A DNA stretch of 32,390 bases, taken from assembly GCA_021792595.1 (NCBI GenBank), contig JAJYUI010000007.1, positions 1-32,390 of the forward strand, given 5' to 3'. The position numbers and the translations under genes are program-made. This document shows, piece after piece, positions 15,903 through 24,100 of the stretch (position 1 is the first letter of the stretch; each line of letters begins with the position of its first letter). This stretch comes from Thermoplasmata archaeon. GTDB taxonomy: Archaea; Thermoplasmatota; Thermoplasmata; Thermoplasmatales; Thermoplasmataceae. Below the pieces are notes generated by a model. The model ran no database searches and was not told where the DNA came from. It was given only the letters and a program-made list of their open reading frames with translations.

Positions 15903-17177
15903 CTGAAAGCCATAGGAATCACTGCTCCTTTCACCGGGTCCGGGAAAACAACGGTCACGCTTGGGGTCCTGAAGGGGCTTGAGAATTCAACATCCGTGAA
16001 GATAGGCCCTGACTATCTAGACACAATGCTGCACTCTGCTGTCACAGGAGTTCCGGGTAACAACCTAGATCGCTGGATCCAGGGAAGAGCGTACAGACGT
16101 CTTCTGGCAAGTCTGGCAGAAAAATATGACTATGCCGTGCTGGAGGGGGTCATGGGATTGTTTGATTCCGGTTCTCCTAAAGATCTCAGTTCCTATTATT
16201 ATTTCAATGCTCTCGGAATTCCGTATATTCTGGTCGTGAATGTCGCGAAACTGGCTGAATCCGCATACTACGTTGCAAAGGGATTCCTTACAAAGTTATG
16301 TAAGGGAGTGATTATCAATGACTATTATTCGGAGAGACATCTTGAGATGGCAAGCAGTCCTTTCAGGCAGAGAGGAATAAGGATCGTTGGGGCTGTCCCG
16401 CATGATGATTCTATTTCTCTGGAGGAAAGACATCTGGGCCTTCGAACGGATCTGGATCCCTCAAGAATTAATGAAATAGCGTCCAGGGTTTCCTCGCACA
16501 TTGACTTCTCATTCATTGATAATCTCCCTGAAATCAATATTTCAGCCGCTACGCAGTCATCAGGCTATGGCATGAGCGGTTTGAGATTCGCGGTGGCACT
16601 GGATTCTGCTTTCAATTTCTACTACAGTTCAAGCCTCAGGTTCATGGAATTGAGGGGAAAGGTCGAGTATTTCTCCCCGCTCAATGGTGAAATTCCAGAA
16701 GACCCTGATTTCATATACATTGGTGGGGGGTACCCCGAACTCTTTGCAGAAAAATTGTCCAGAGTTTCTGCAACTAGAGATTACATCAAGAACTTCTCCC
16801 TGGCAGGAGGCGTCATTCTTTCAGAGTGCGGAGGATTAATGTATCTTGAGGATAAGTTGTTTGCAGGAGACAGAGTGTTCAACATGTGCGGCGTGTTTGA
16901 CGGGAAAACGTTAATGAAAGAAAAACCAGTTATTGGCTACACTAAACTTAGGGCAATGTCCGATACCTTTCTCTTCCGCAAGAATGAAACCCTGTATGGT
17001 CACGAATTCCATTACAGCTTGGCAGAGGATAGTGCGTTGAAAGTGCTGAATAACGAGATTGGCCGTGGAATAGACGGAACCGATGGGCTTTACAAAGATA
17101 ACACACTGGCGACTTATTCCCACTTTGACCTGTCCAGATACGGTAAGAGGATCGTCAGAAACATAAAACCCTCTTGA
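15903..17177 (+). CDS. cbiA: Cobyrinic acid a,c-diamide synthase (CbiA/CobB), probable CTG start
   Basis: An ATP- and glutamine-dependent enzyme that amidates the a and c side chains of cobyrinate in cobalamin synthesis. The N-terminal P-loop is APFTGSGKTT (residues 8-17), followed by KIGPDYLD and the dethiobiotin-synthetase-like domain (VLEGVMGLFD near 80). The C-terminal class I glutamine amidotransferase domain has its nucleophile in SECGGLMYL (C309) and YGHEFHYS near the end. The frame is open from 15876, but no ATG, GTG or TTG occurs before the GTG at 15996, which lies after the P-loop. A start at the CTG at 15903 gives LKAIGITAPF, the normal beginning of the family, with a TATA box about 33 bp upstream. 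Length then is 424 residues, near normal (about 450). No other cobalamin gene is in the window. Confidence 0.85.
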   Translation: MKAIGITAPFTGSGKTTVTLGVLKGLENSTSVKIGPDYLDTMLHSAVTGVPGNNLDRWIQGRAYRRLLASLAEKYDYAVLEGVMGLFDSGSPKDLSSYYYFNALGIPYILVVNVAKLAESAYYVAKGFLTKLCKGVIINDYYSERHLEMASSPFRQRGIRIVGAVPHDDSISLEERHLGLRTDLDPSRINEIASRVSSHIDFSFIDNLPEINISAATQSSGYGMSGLRFAVALDSAFNFYYSSSLRFMELRGKVEYFSPLNGEIPEDPDFIYIGGGYPELFAEKLSRVSATRDYIKNFSLAGGVILSECGGLMYLEDKLFAGDRVFNMCGVFDGKTLMKEKPVIGYTKLRAMSDTFLFRKNETLYGHEFHYSLAEDSALKVLNNEIGRGIDGTDGLYKDNTLATYSHFDLSRYGKRIVRNIKPS

Positions 17178-17404
17178 GGTTATCTGCGGATGCCCCTTTA
17201 CGATATCGATGAGGACTATTCCCAATTCGTTTCTGAACCCTACGGATTCTAATGCCATGGTATTCGGAAACCTGTGTTACGGCCATATACAGGATCAACC
17301 CTGCCTGATACCTGGCAGTTATCATTATCGCCAATCTTGCGTCTGATCTATAAGAAAATACTTTAATTGGAAGTACATCTGGGAAAACTACTGGAGAAGA
17401 CTCA
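17178..17404 (+). other. Gap between cbiA and S15, with the rpsO promoter
   Basis: The gap carries a possible 20-codon frame (ATG 17190 to TAA 17252) preceded by GAGGT at 17176-17180, too short to call a gene. Near its right end are a TATA-like tactttaat (17359-17367) and a GGAG (17393-17396) eight bases before the S15 ATG. S15 is therefore one of the few genes here with a short leader and a Shine-Dalgarno-like site. No RNA gene is visible. Confidence 0.45.
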
Positions 17405-17842
17405 ATGGCAAGAATGCATAGCGGTAAGAAAGGGAAATCCGGTTCTCATAATGACTACAGATCAGACGATCATGAATGGGTGTCCATATCACAGGACGAA
17501 TACAGACAGGTGGCAACATCGCTCAGGAAGGAGGGAATGTCGGCATCCATGATTGGAATAAGGCTCAGAGATCAGTTTGGTCTTCCTGGGTCCAAGGTTA
17601 TTGCCGGAAAGAAACTTACCGTACTGCTGGAGGAGAATGGCATGAAGCCTGAGATACCCGAGGATCTCGTGGCACTGATTGCCAAGTACCAGAGAACAAC
17701 AAAACATCTGGAACTGAATCATGGTGATTCTGCAGCCATCAGGGGTAGAAACCTAATTATGGCCAAGATCCTGAGACTTGTAAGGTACTACAAGAAGAAC
17801 AATTATCTATCCCCTGAATGGAGCCTGTCCAAGGTTCTTTGA
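17405..17842 (+). CDS. rps15: 30S ribosomal protein S15 (uS15)
   Basis: A 145-residue archaeal-type S15, which binds the 16S rRNA central domain early in small-subunit assembly. The archaeal/eukaryotic N-terminal extension is present (MARMHSGKKGKSGS, then EWVSISQDEYRQVATSLRKEG and SMIGIRLRDQFGLPGSKVI). The core shared with bacterial S15 includes LVALIAKYQRTTKHLELNHGD and the C-terminal helix ILRLVRYYKKNNYLSPEWS. The start at 17405 is supported by the Shine-Dalgarno-like GGAG upstream and by the family's normal beginning. The next gene starts 3 bp after its stop, so the two are co-transcribed, an arrangement seen in other archaea. A frame beginning at 17367 is only a shadow. Confidence 0.96.
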   Translation: MARMHSGKKGKSGSHNDYRSDDHEWVSISQDEYRQVATSLRKEGMSASMIGIRLRDQFGLPGSKVIAGKKLTVLLEENGMKPEIPEDLVALIAKYQRTTKHLELNHGDSAAIRGRNLIMAKILRLVRYYKKNNYLSPEWSLSKVL

Positions 17843-17844
17843 TA

Positions 17845-19224
17845 ATGCTTTCAAGCGTGATAGGCAAGGGACTCCAGGATGAGCTGGATATATTATCGGA
17901 ACACATTTCTGACAATGATTATCTCAGGATACTTGCACACTATGATGGTGACGGGACGAGCGCCGCCATTATTCTCGCCAAGGCGCTCCTGAGGGAAGGG
18001 AAAAGGTTCCACATAGGGTATATCAAGAACCTTGGAGGAGAGGGTTTCAGAGAACGAATTGAGGAAAACCAGGATATATACACAATAGTGGTTGATGCCG
18101 GATCTGACCAGGCCAAATTTGTGCCTGAAGTTGAGAAATTAGGGATTCTGGATCATCATTTCTTTCAGGAGGGACCGGCAAAAGCACTCAACATTAATGC
18201 CAGAAATCATGGAATAGACGGGACCAGAGGCGCCTGCGGAGCGACCATGGCCTACATAGCTGCACTCAATCTTAATGAGAAAAATGCAGACCTATTTCCA
18301 TTTTTTCTTTCTGGAGCGATAGCGGACAAACAGGACATTGGGGGATTCTCTGGACTAAACCAGAAGCTTGTTCAGGAGTATGGAAGCAGATACAAGAAGG
18401 TGCGTACCATAAACCTTGAGGGAAAGGACATGATTGAGTCTCTGGCATATTCCACCGATCCTTTCTTTGATGGCATTTCCGGTAACGTGGAAAACTCCAA
18501 GAAGTTACTCCTGAAGGCCGGCATTGACCCTAACACAAACGTTTTCGATCTCAATGAAGACGAGAAACAGGTGCTTGAGAAGGTTCTCGGAATAAAGCTT
18601 ATTTCCCAGGGAGTAGGAACAGACACACTCAAGTATCTTGAAACTGACATGTACAGATTCCCTGGAATTGATTTCACCTCAAAGGAAATCAGTTCAATAA
18701 TAGATGGAAACTCAAAGCTGAACAAGAACGGAACACCAGTCCAATTTTTCCTCGGAGATGAATCCACGCGTGGAGAATCCATCAGCAACTGGAAAAAATA
18801 CAAGAGTGTGCTGATTGATTACGCATACAAGGCTTACAAGGAATTATATGAGGATACACATGTAAGGTATTTCTATGCTCCAGAGTCTGAAATGGCTGGA
18901 TCTATCGGTGGTTTGCTCATGCTGTATCTTGCTCCGCAGGACAAGCCGCTTATTGGATTCAATGTCAGTGACAGCATTACCAAAGTTTCTGGCCGAGGAA
19001 GCAGAAGACTTGTTAACATTGGGTTGAACCTGTCCCTTGTCATGAGGGTTGCCTCAGAAAGCGTTGGAGGAAATGGAGGAGGTCACGACATTGCGGCAGG
19101 AGCAGTGATACCAAAGGGAAAGGAATCCCAATTTGTACACATTGCGAACTCAATAATTAGGGAGCAGGTGTCTCCGGGAACAGCGGAAGAGAGACAAAAG
19201 CCTGTGAAGAAAGCGCAGAAATGA
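17845..19224 (+). CDS. DHH-family single-strand exonuclease, archaeal RecJ/GAN-like
   Basis: A 459-residue DHH phosphoesterase. Metal-binding motifs are HYDGDGTSAA (D34, D36), VVDAGSD near 90, the DHH triad LDHHFF near 110, and FLSGAIADKQD near 155. The DHHA1 substrate-binding domain ends with GGGHDIAAGA near 420. Archaeal relatives act as 5'-3' single-strand exonucleases tied to the GINS-CMG replication machinery (GAN), or as RecJ-like repair nucleases. The ATG at 17845, 3 bp after the S15 stop, is preferred. An upstream ATG at 17818 would overlap S15 by 25 bases and add nine residues unlike the family. Position next to S15 is a recurring archaeal arrangement. All catalytic residues appear present, so it should be active. 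Confidence 0.9.
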   Translation: MLSSVIGKGLQDELDILSEHISDNDYLRILAHYDGDGTSAAIILAKALLREGKRFHIGYIKNLGGEGFRERIEENQDIYTIVVDAGSDQAKFVPEVEKLGILDHHFFQEGPAKALNINARNHGIDGTRGACGATMAYIAALNLNEKNADLFPFFLSGAIADKQDIGGFSGLNQKLVQEYGSRYKKVRTINLEGKDMIESLAYSTDPFFDGISGNVENSKKLLLKAGIDPNTNVFDLNEDEKQVLEKVLGIKLISQGVGTDTLKYLETDMYRFPGIDFTSKEISSIIDGNSKLNKNGTPVQFFLGDESTRGESISNWKKYKSVLIDYAYKAYKELYEDTHVRYFYAPESEMAGSIGGLLMLYLAPQDKPLIGFNVSDSITKVSGRGSRRLVNIGLNLSLVMRVASESVGGNGGGHDIAAGAVIPKGKESQFVHIANSIIREQVSPGTAEERQKPVKKAQK

Positions 19225-19299
19225 ACAGTCATTCTCCGTCCCGGTAAAACAATTCTGTCTTGGAAAACCTTAAGGCTTCCAATATACTATGTGATTCGA

Positions 19300-19947
19300 A
19301 TGAGAAGGGTGGGTGTCTTTACCCAGGACTTCAAATTTTATCATGACGTGATCGAGACTCTTAGATCATGGTCAATCCCTTTTGTGAGCATGGAGCATCC
19401 CTATGAATTCTCCAAAGACGTGGTCATAGTACTCAGTTCTGCAAAGGACAGGGATTATGGTTCACTTCAGGAGAGGTTTTCAGATGCCAAGCACGCTGTC
19501 AGGCATTCGTTCGCCAGGCTGCTAGGAAAGAGTTTGTTTAGTTCTCTGGTACTTGGGATCGATCCGGGACCAAGACCAGGCCTTGCTGCTGTTGGAGACG
19601 GTGTGCTGACTGAAGCCATGGAGTGTCCGAGCATTGAAGCTTTGGCTGCAGAGGTTTCTGACATGGTATGCCAATATACATACAGAGACGTGGTCATAAG
19701 AATAGGAAATGGCGATAAACCAAACAGGGTGGCGATACTGAAGCTCCTCAAAGAATTAGGACTACTTATCCTGGAAGTTGATGAGAGGGGAACAACGATA
19801 AAGTATCGTAACGAGAATAATGCCATTTCAGCCGCCAAAATCGCAATGGCTGTTTCCCTCACAAACAATGGAAAGAAGCGCTCCGGGAAAGGGAGGAGTT
19901 TTGTCGAAAGGAACTTCCTGACGATCCAGGCAGTTCTTGGAAGTTGA
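19300..19947 (+). CDS. RNase H-fold protein, YqgF/RuvC-like
   Basis: A 215-residue protein. Residues 1-80 are an N-terminal region of unknown type (GVFTQDFKFYHDVIETLRSW). The RNase H-like part starts with the strand LVLGIDPGPRPGLAAV (D88), as in RuvC and YqgF/RuvX. It continues with VVIRIGNGDKPNR, then EVDERGTT (161-166), very like the DERLTT motif of RuvX. In the last helix (NENNAISAAKIAM) an Asn sits where these nucleases normally have a metal-binding Asp, so activity is uncertain. A TATA-like ccttaagg about 27 bp upstream of the ATG at 19300 favours that start over the GTG at 19291. It follows the DHH nuclease by 75 bp, suggesting a nucleic-acid-processing role. No specific function is known to me. 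Confidence 0.65.
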   Translation: MRRVGVFTQDFKFYHDVIETLRSWSIPFVSMEHPYEFSKDVVIVLSSAKDRDYGSLQERFSDAKHAVRHSFARLLGKSLFSSLVLGIDPGPRPGLAAVGDGVLTEAMECPSIEALAAEVSDMVCQYTYRDVVIRIGNGDKPNRVAILKLLKELGLLILEVDERGTTIKYRNENNAISAAKIAMAVSLTNNGKKRSGKGRSFVERNFLTIQAVLGS

Positions 19948-20001
19948 GAGTGCAAACATTTAACCTCTGATCCTCACTTTAAGACCTGGTGTGGATAGTC
20001 G

Positions 20002-20298
20002 ATGATTGTAGTAATGAATCATATCAAGGTAAAGAAAGAGTACGCCACCGCATTTGAAGAAGGGTTTAAAGAAAGGGAACACCTCGTTGATAATTTTCCA
20101 GGCTTCATAAGCAACATGATTATGAGGCCGGTGAAGGATGAGAGCTACATAGTAATGACCCAATGGGAATCAATGGGTCACTTCGAGAGCTGGACCTCCA
20201 GCGAAGAATTCAAGAAAGCGCATAGCAGGTCATCTTTACCAAAGGAAGCTTTTGTGGACAGTTACCTCACCATTCACGAAGTATTCTCAAAGACTTGA
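20002..20298 (+). CDS. Small ABM-domain protein (antibiotic biosynthesis monooxygenase/HmoA-like)
   Basis: A 98-residue dimeric ferredoxin-like (ABM) domain. Diagnostic features are the first strand VVMNHIKVKKEYATAFEEGF, the FPGFISNMIMRP segment, YIVMTQWESMGHFESWTSSEEFKKAH and the closing strand YLTIHEVF. The tryptophan in the TQWES strand, and residues around it, are shared with heme-degrading IsdG/HmoA-type proteins and other cofactor-free monooxygenases. The sequence alone does not show which reaction, if any, it performs. A TATA-like ctttaag (19977-19983) about 23 bp upstream points to a leaderless message of its own. It is convergent with the small surface-protein gene on its right. Confidence 0.75.
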   Translation: MIVVMNHIKVKKEYATAFEEGFKEREHLVDNFPGFISNMIMRPVKDESYIVMTQWESMGHFESWTSSEEFKKAHSRSSLPKEAFVDSYLTIHEVFSKT

Positions 20299-20333
20299 TT
20301 TTTAGAATTGGAGATCCTGAAGCTCCGCTTATC

Positions 20334-21119
20334 TCACTTCTTTCTCCATTTGGGTGCAGACAGCCTGCCAGCGCGCTTTCCTGATGAGAGAGCAAGCAGA
20401 ACACCAAAGACGATCGCTATTGCCGAGGCATAGTAAATCCAGTCAAAATTCGGTGGAGTCCCGTAATAGAAGTGTTGCGTGAAAGAAATCTGGCCATTTA
20501 CACGAACAAGGGCATTGCTCACATTTATTGTAAGGCTGTGCTCTCCATCACTTAGATGTGGGTAAACGATATCTACGGATACATTCTTTGTACTTTCTGG
20601 TGCTAGAGCCCTGATGAATGATTTCCCTACATGATTGCCATCAATGTAGTAGTTTACTGTCACATTGTAGATATATATGTAACTCGGGTTGCTTATGGTT
20701 GCCTTTAGTATCACTGGCTTGAAAACACTTATCGCGAGGCTGCTGTTGGCCCTTTCGCTTGTCTTACCTACATTTACTGTGGTAGATACAAACAGGTAAA
20801 GTGTCTCTGCAGAATCTGGGGCAGTTGCATTTATTCTAAAGTATGGACTGGATTGGGTGAAGTTATGGAAAGTACCGGAAGGAGAGATACCACTGAGATT
20901 ATATGCTGCAAAGTAAGCGGTGACACTGTAATTTTCCCAGCCATAAGTGCAGTTTATAAACACCGTGAAATTCTGTCCAGAATAAACACTGCTTGGTGCA
21001 CTAACATCAACCTGGTATATGTTCGGATGGGTCTGCGGAGTTTGTGAGTGGCCAACCCCCACTGGAATCGCGAATAACATCAAGCATGAAACAAGCAAAG
21101 TCAGTACAATACCTCTCAT
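20334..21119 (-). CDS. Secreted membrane-anchored CARDB-like protein coupled to AglB
   Basis: A 261-residue surface protein. A signal peptide (RGIVLTLLVSCLMLFAIPVGVG) is followed by two beta-sandwich segments of the CARDB type (about 35-130, beginning VSAPSSVYSGQNFTVFI, and about 135-215, with NVTVNYYIDGNHVGKS). A C-terminal helix (IYYASAIAIVFGVLLAL) with a basic tail (KRAGRLSAPKWRKK) follows. Many Asn-X-Ser/Thr sequons suggest it is itself glycosylated. Its ATG overlaps the AglB stop (ATGA, 21116-21119), so the two are translationally coupled and probably work together. It could be an accessory subunit of the oligosaccharyltransferase or a substrate. No known function can be assigned. Confidence 0.75.
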   Translation of the reverse strand: MRGIVLTLLVSCLMLFAIPVGVGHSQTPQTHPNIYQVDVSAPSSVYSGQNFTVFINCTYGWENYSVTAYFAAYNLSGISPSGTFHNFTQSSPYFRINATAPDSAETLYLFVSTTVNVGKTSERANSSLAISVFKPVILKATISNPSYIYIYNVTVNYYIDGNHVGKSFIRALAPESTKNVSVDIVYPHLSDGEHSLTINVSNALVRVNGQISFTQHFYYGTPPNFDWIYYASAIAIVFGVLLALSSGKRAGRLSAPKWRKK

Positions 21120-24100
21120 TTCTTTCTCCTCCCCCTGAAACCGGCGATTGCCAGTCCCGCTATGATCGAAGCAGCGATTATTCCTATTCCAATATACAGC
21201 GTGTCATATGGATTTCCAGTGTAATTGGAGATAGATTCCCCAACCGGATAGGTCTTTAGAACCGGTAACTGTGGATATTGTGGAACAAGCGAGAGAGATT
21301 TCACCTGTCCATTAAGGGTTCCCAATATGGTCACGCTTGTTATGTATCTTTGTTTCATGGAAGAGTTTGGAGAAAGTTCCAGGTAAAGTGAAGCAGTCTG
21401 GTTCATGCTTAGTGAGACTTTAGTCACAGACTTGTTATTGTAGATGAAACTGAAACTCCACCCGTAGGAAGAGTAAAGTGATCTGTTAATGGAAAGAGCG
21501 ACCTTCTCTGGCCCGTTCCCCGTATTCTTCACTGAGAACTTAATGAGAATGTTCTTCTCGTGAGGAACGCCCACGGTGTTGACAGAAGTCATAGAAAAGT
21601 TGTAGAATTGCTTGACGGTCGCAGTAAGGTACCCGGTATAGTTTCCAGTTCCATAGTCAACCCTGACCGGGATTTTATCCTTTCCTGATGCTGCATACTT
21701 TGAGATTATCACTGAAGCATTCATGGTCACATTCTGCCCAGGTGAAAGCATCAGTTTGTACTTGCTGAATGTAATGTTCCAAGATCCATTTCCGGAATGA
21801 AGCGTGACGTTTGCAAATGTGTGTCCTGCGTTTTTCAGATAGAAAGTATATGCTGCCGTGCTTCCATTAAGAACAGATCCGGATGGACCTGAGAGTTGGC
21901 CCAGTGCAAGGTTGTAATGGTAGATCCTTTCAAGCTGGACAAGTACATAGGAACCATAGGTTATTGCCTGAGTGACGTTTGTTCCATATATCTCTGTGAA
22001 CTGAATTCCCTGATATGTCGAATTAAATTTCTCAGAGGCCGAAAATTCAAATGACTCCATTGGGAGGAATATCGATTTCTGTGAACTGTTAATCACCATG
22101 GTAAAACTGGTATGAATGATAGTGATATTCGTGTTGATCACTTTCCCGGAAATAGTTACGGACACCGGTACAGTGGTTCCTGGGATCATAGTTACATTGT
22201 AAATTGTTGGGGCAGAGAATGGGTTGAGTGTTTCAGAGCCCACGAAAGCAAGTCCTGAAGCTACATTGGTGACATATAGCGAGTAAGTGCCAGCTGATAG
22301 ATTCATCCGGTACCAACCGGTACCGTTAGTATAGGCTTGCTTGACAAAGGCGCCAGTTGAATTAAAGACACTCACGTTAGTATACTGGTATGGTTTACCA
22401 TTGTACAGCACCAGACCGTAGAGAATATCATGAATTGTCGAGACCGATAGTGTCAGGTTGATAGTAGTATCAGAAGCAAGAGATACATGCTTCGATCCGC
22501 TCAAGCTATACTGTCCTGTGGAATTAGAGTAGTTTAGTAGATAGCTAACCCCGTAATTTCCTGCCGGTAAAGAGTAGGTTCCTTCACTAAAGTGAACAAC
22601 CAGCCCCTTGTAATCAAGAGAGTAATTTCCTCCCTTTACTGAGAGGGTATTCTCAAGTGCTACATAATAAGACTTCCCAAAGGAAGGGGAAAATGTCGTA
22701 TTCTTTCCAATATACAGGCGCGTGATGTTAGTCCCGATGGGGTTGACTGAATAAACGGTGTAAACTCCAGCTGGTACCTCTGAACTTCCGTGATAAGATT
22801 CCCCCGCGCTGCTGAACAGCGTATAGTTGAGAGAACCATTCTCTTGGAGCCTTACGAATGATTTCACAGGAATGGTTATTGAAACATTGCTCGCAGGAAT
22901 TGATACAAGTTGCGTCTCTGGAGCAATGGATGCATCAAGGCTGCTGAATTTTACCATGTATTCTCCGGCTGGAACGACCCCGGTGAATGAGCCATCACTC
23001 AAAGGTAAAGTGTAATTACCTCCTGGGCCGTCAAGATATACAGTACCGTTGTATGCTGACTGTTTTCCATAAAGGTTGATTGCCCCGCTGAGCGTGAATG
23101 CAATCACCTCTGCATTCATGGTAAGGTTCCTTGAACTCACTGACTTGGTTATAGGTAAGAAATAAGGCGATTTGTATGAAACTGAGAGAAGAGAGTCGTG
23201 AACGTAAGCCAACGGGATGTCAAGGGCAACGAAACCACTTTTGGGCACAGACTGGAACGTCAGCGGAGTACCCTGGTAACTCATTTCAAGAATTCCGTTA
23301 TCCAATAATGATGATTTCGCGGAATTTGTGGAATACATGGAAACATTGAGCATTACAGCAGGTTGCAAGGACATATTAATGGCCAAAGATGCTTTGACGT
23401 ATGTTATCTTCTCGGCAGAATAGATCTTCCCCAGAGAAACGCCGTGCGATTGAATGGTATAGGTACCCCTCGGTACATAAATGGAAGTCAGGGAAGTTGG
23501 AGTGTTGTAATCAACCTGTATTATTCCAGAGCCACTGAGTACCTCATAGTAGCCCGTGTATTGTACACTGGTGGGAAGGTAGGTTGTAAGATTGATATAA
23601 CTGCCACTCGAAAGGCTCAGTGTAAGGTTCATGTTGGCGTTAAGATCAAATGTTTTGAAAGCCACCTGATTTCCACGATGCACGTAGGCTGTATAAATGC
23701 CCAACGGTAATGAAATGTTGAAATCTCCCTGAGAATTCGTAATGGCCTGTCTGGCTTCGTTTTCCTGTCCACTCTGATAGAAATATACGTAAACAGGGGA
23801 ATTCATTTGCGTCACACTACCTGTGATCCTAGCAGAAGCGGACGGGGTGAGATTCAGGGTTTGGTTCAAATTCCAAGACTTGAATGAAGCCTGAACGAAG
23901 GCTGAAGTTATTCCTTGACCTGAAAGGTAAAGCGAGTATGAGCCTGGTTGAACCCAGAATTCCGAAACACCTGTCGAGTTTGTCACGTTAGTCTTGGTTA
24001 TTCCAGAACCATTGAGAACTATGTTTGCACCCTTAATCGGGTTTCCATTCAATAATGCTCTTGCGAATACTGAGTCATATTGTATGTTGAGATTCTCCTG

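Noticed and set aside
16911-17258. 115-codon minus-strand frame
   Set aside because: Mostly antisense to the conserved amidotransferase end of cbiA, and the translation shows no domain.
17818-17844. Upstream ATG for the DHH nuclease overlapping S15
   Set aside because: It adds nine residues encoded inside the S15 3' end. The ATG at 17845 gives normal spacing and a typical N-terminus.
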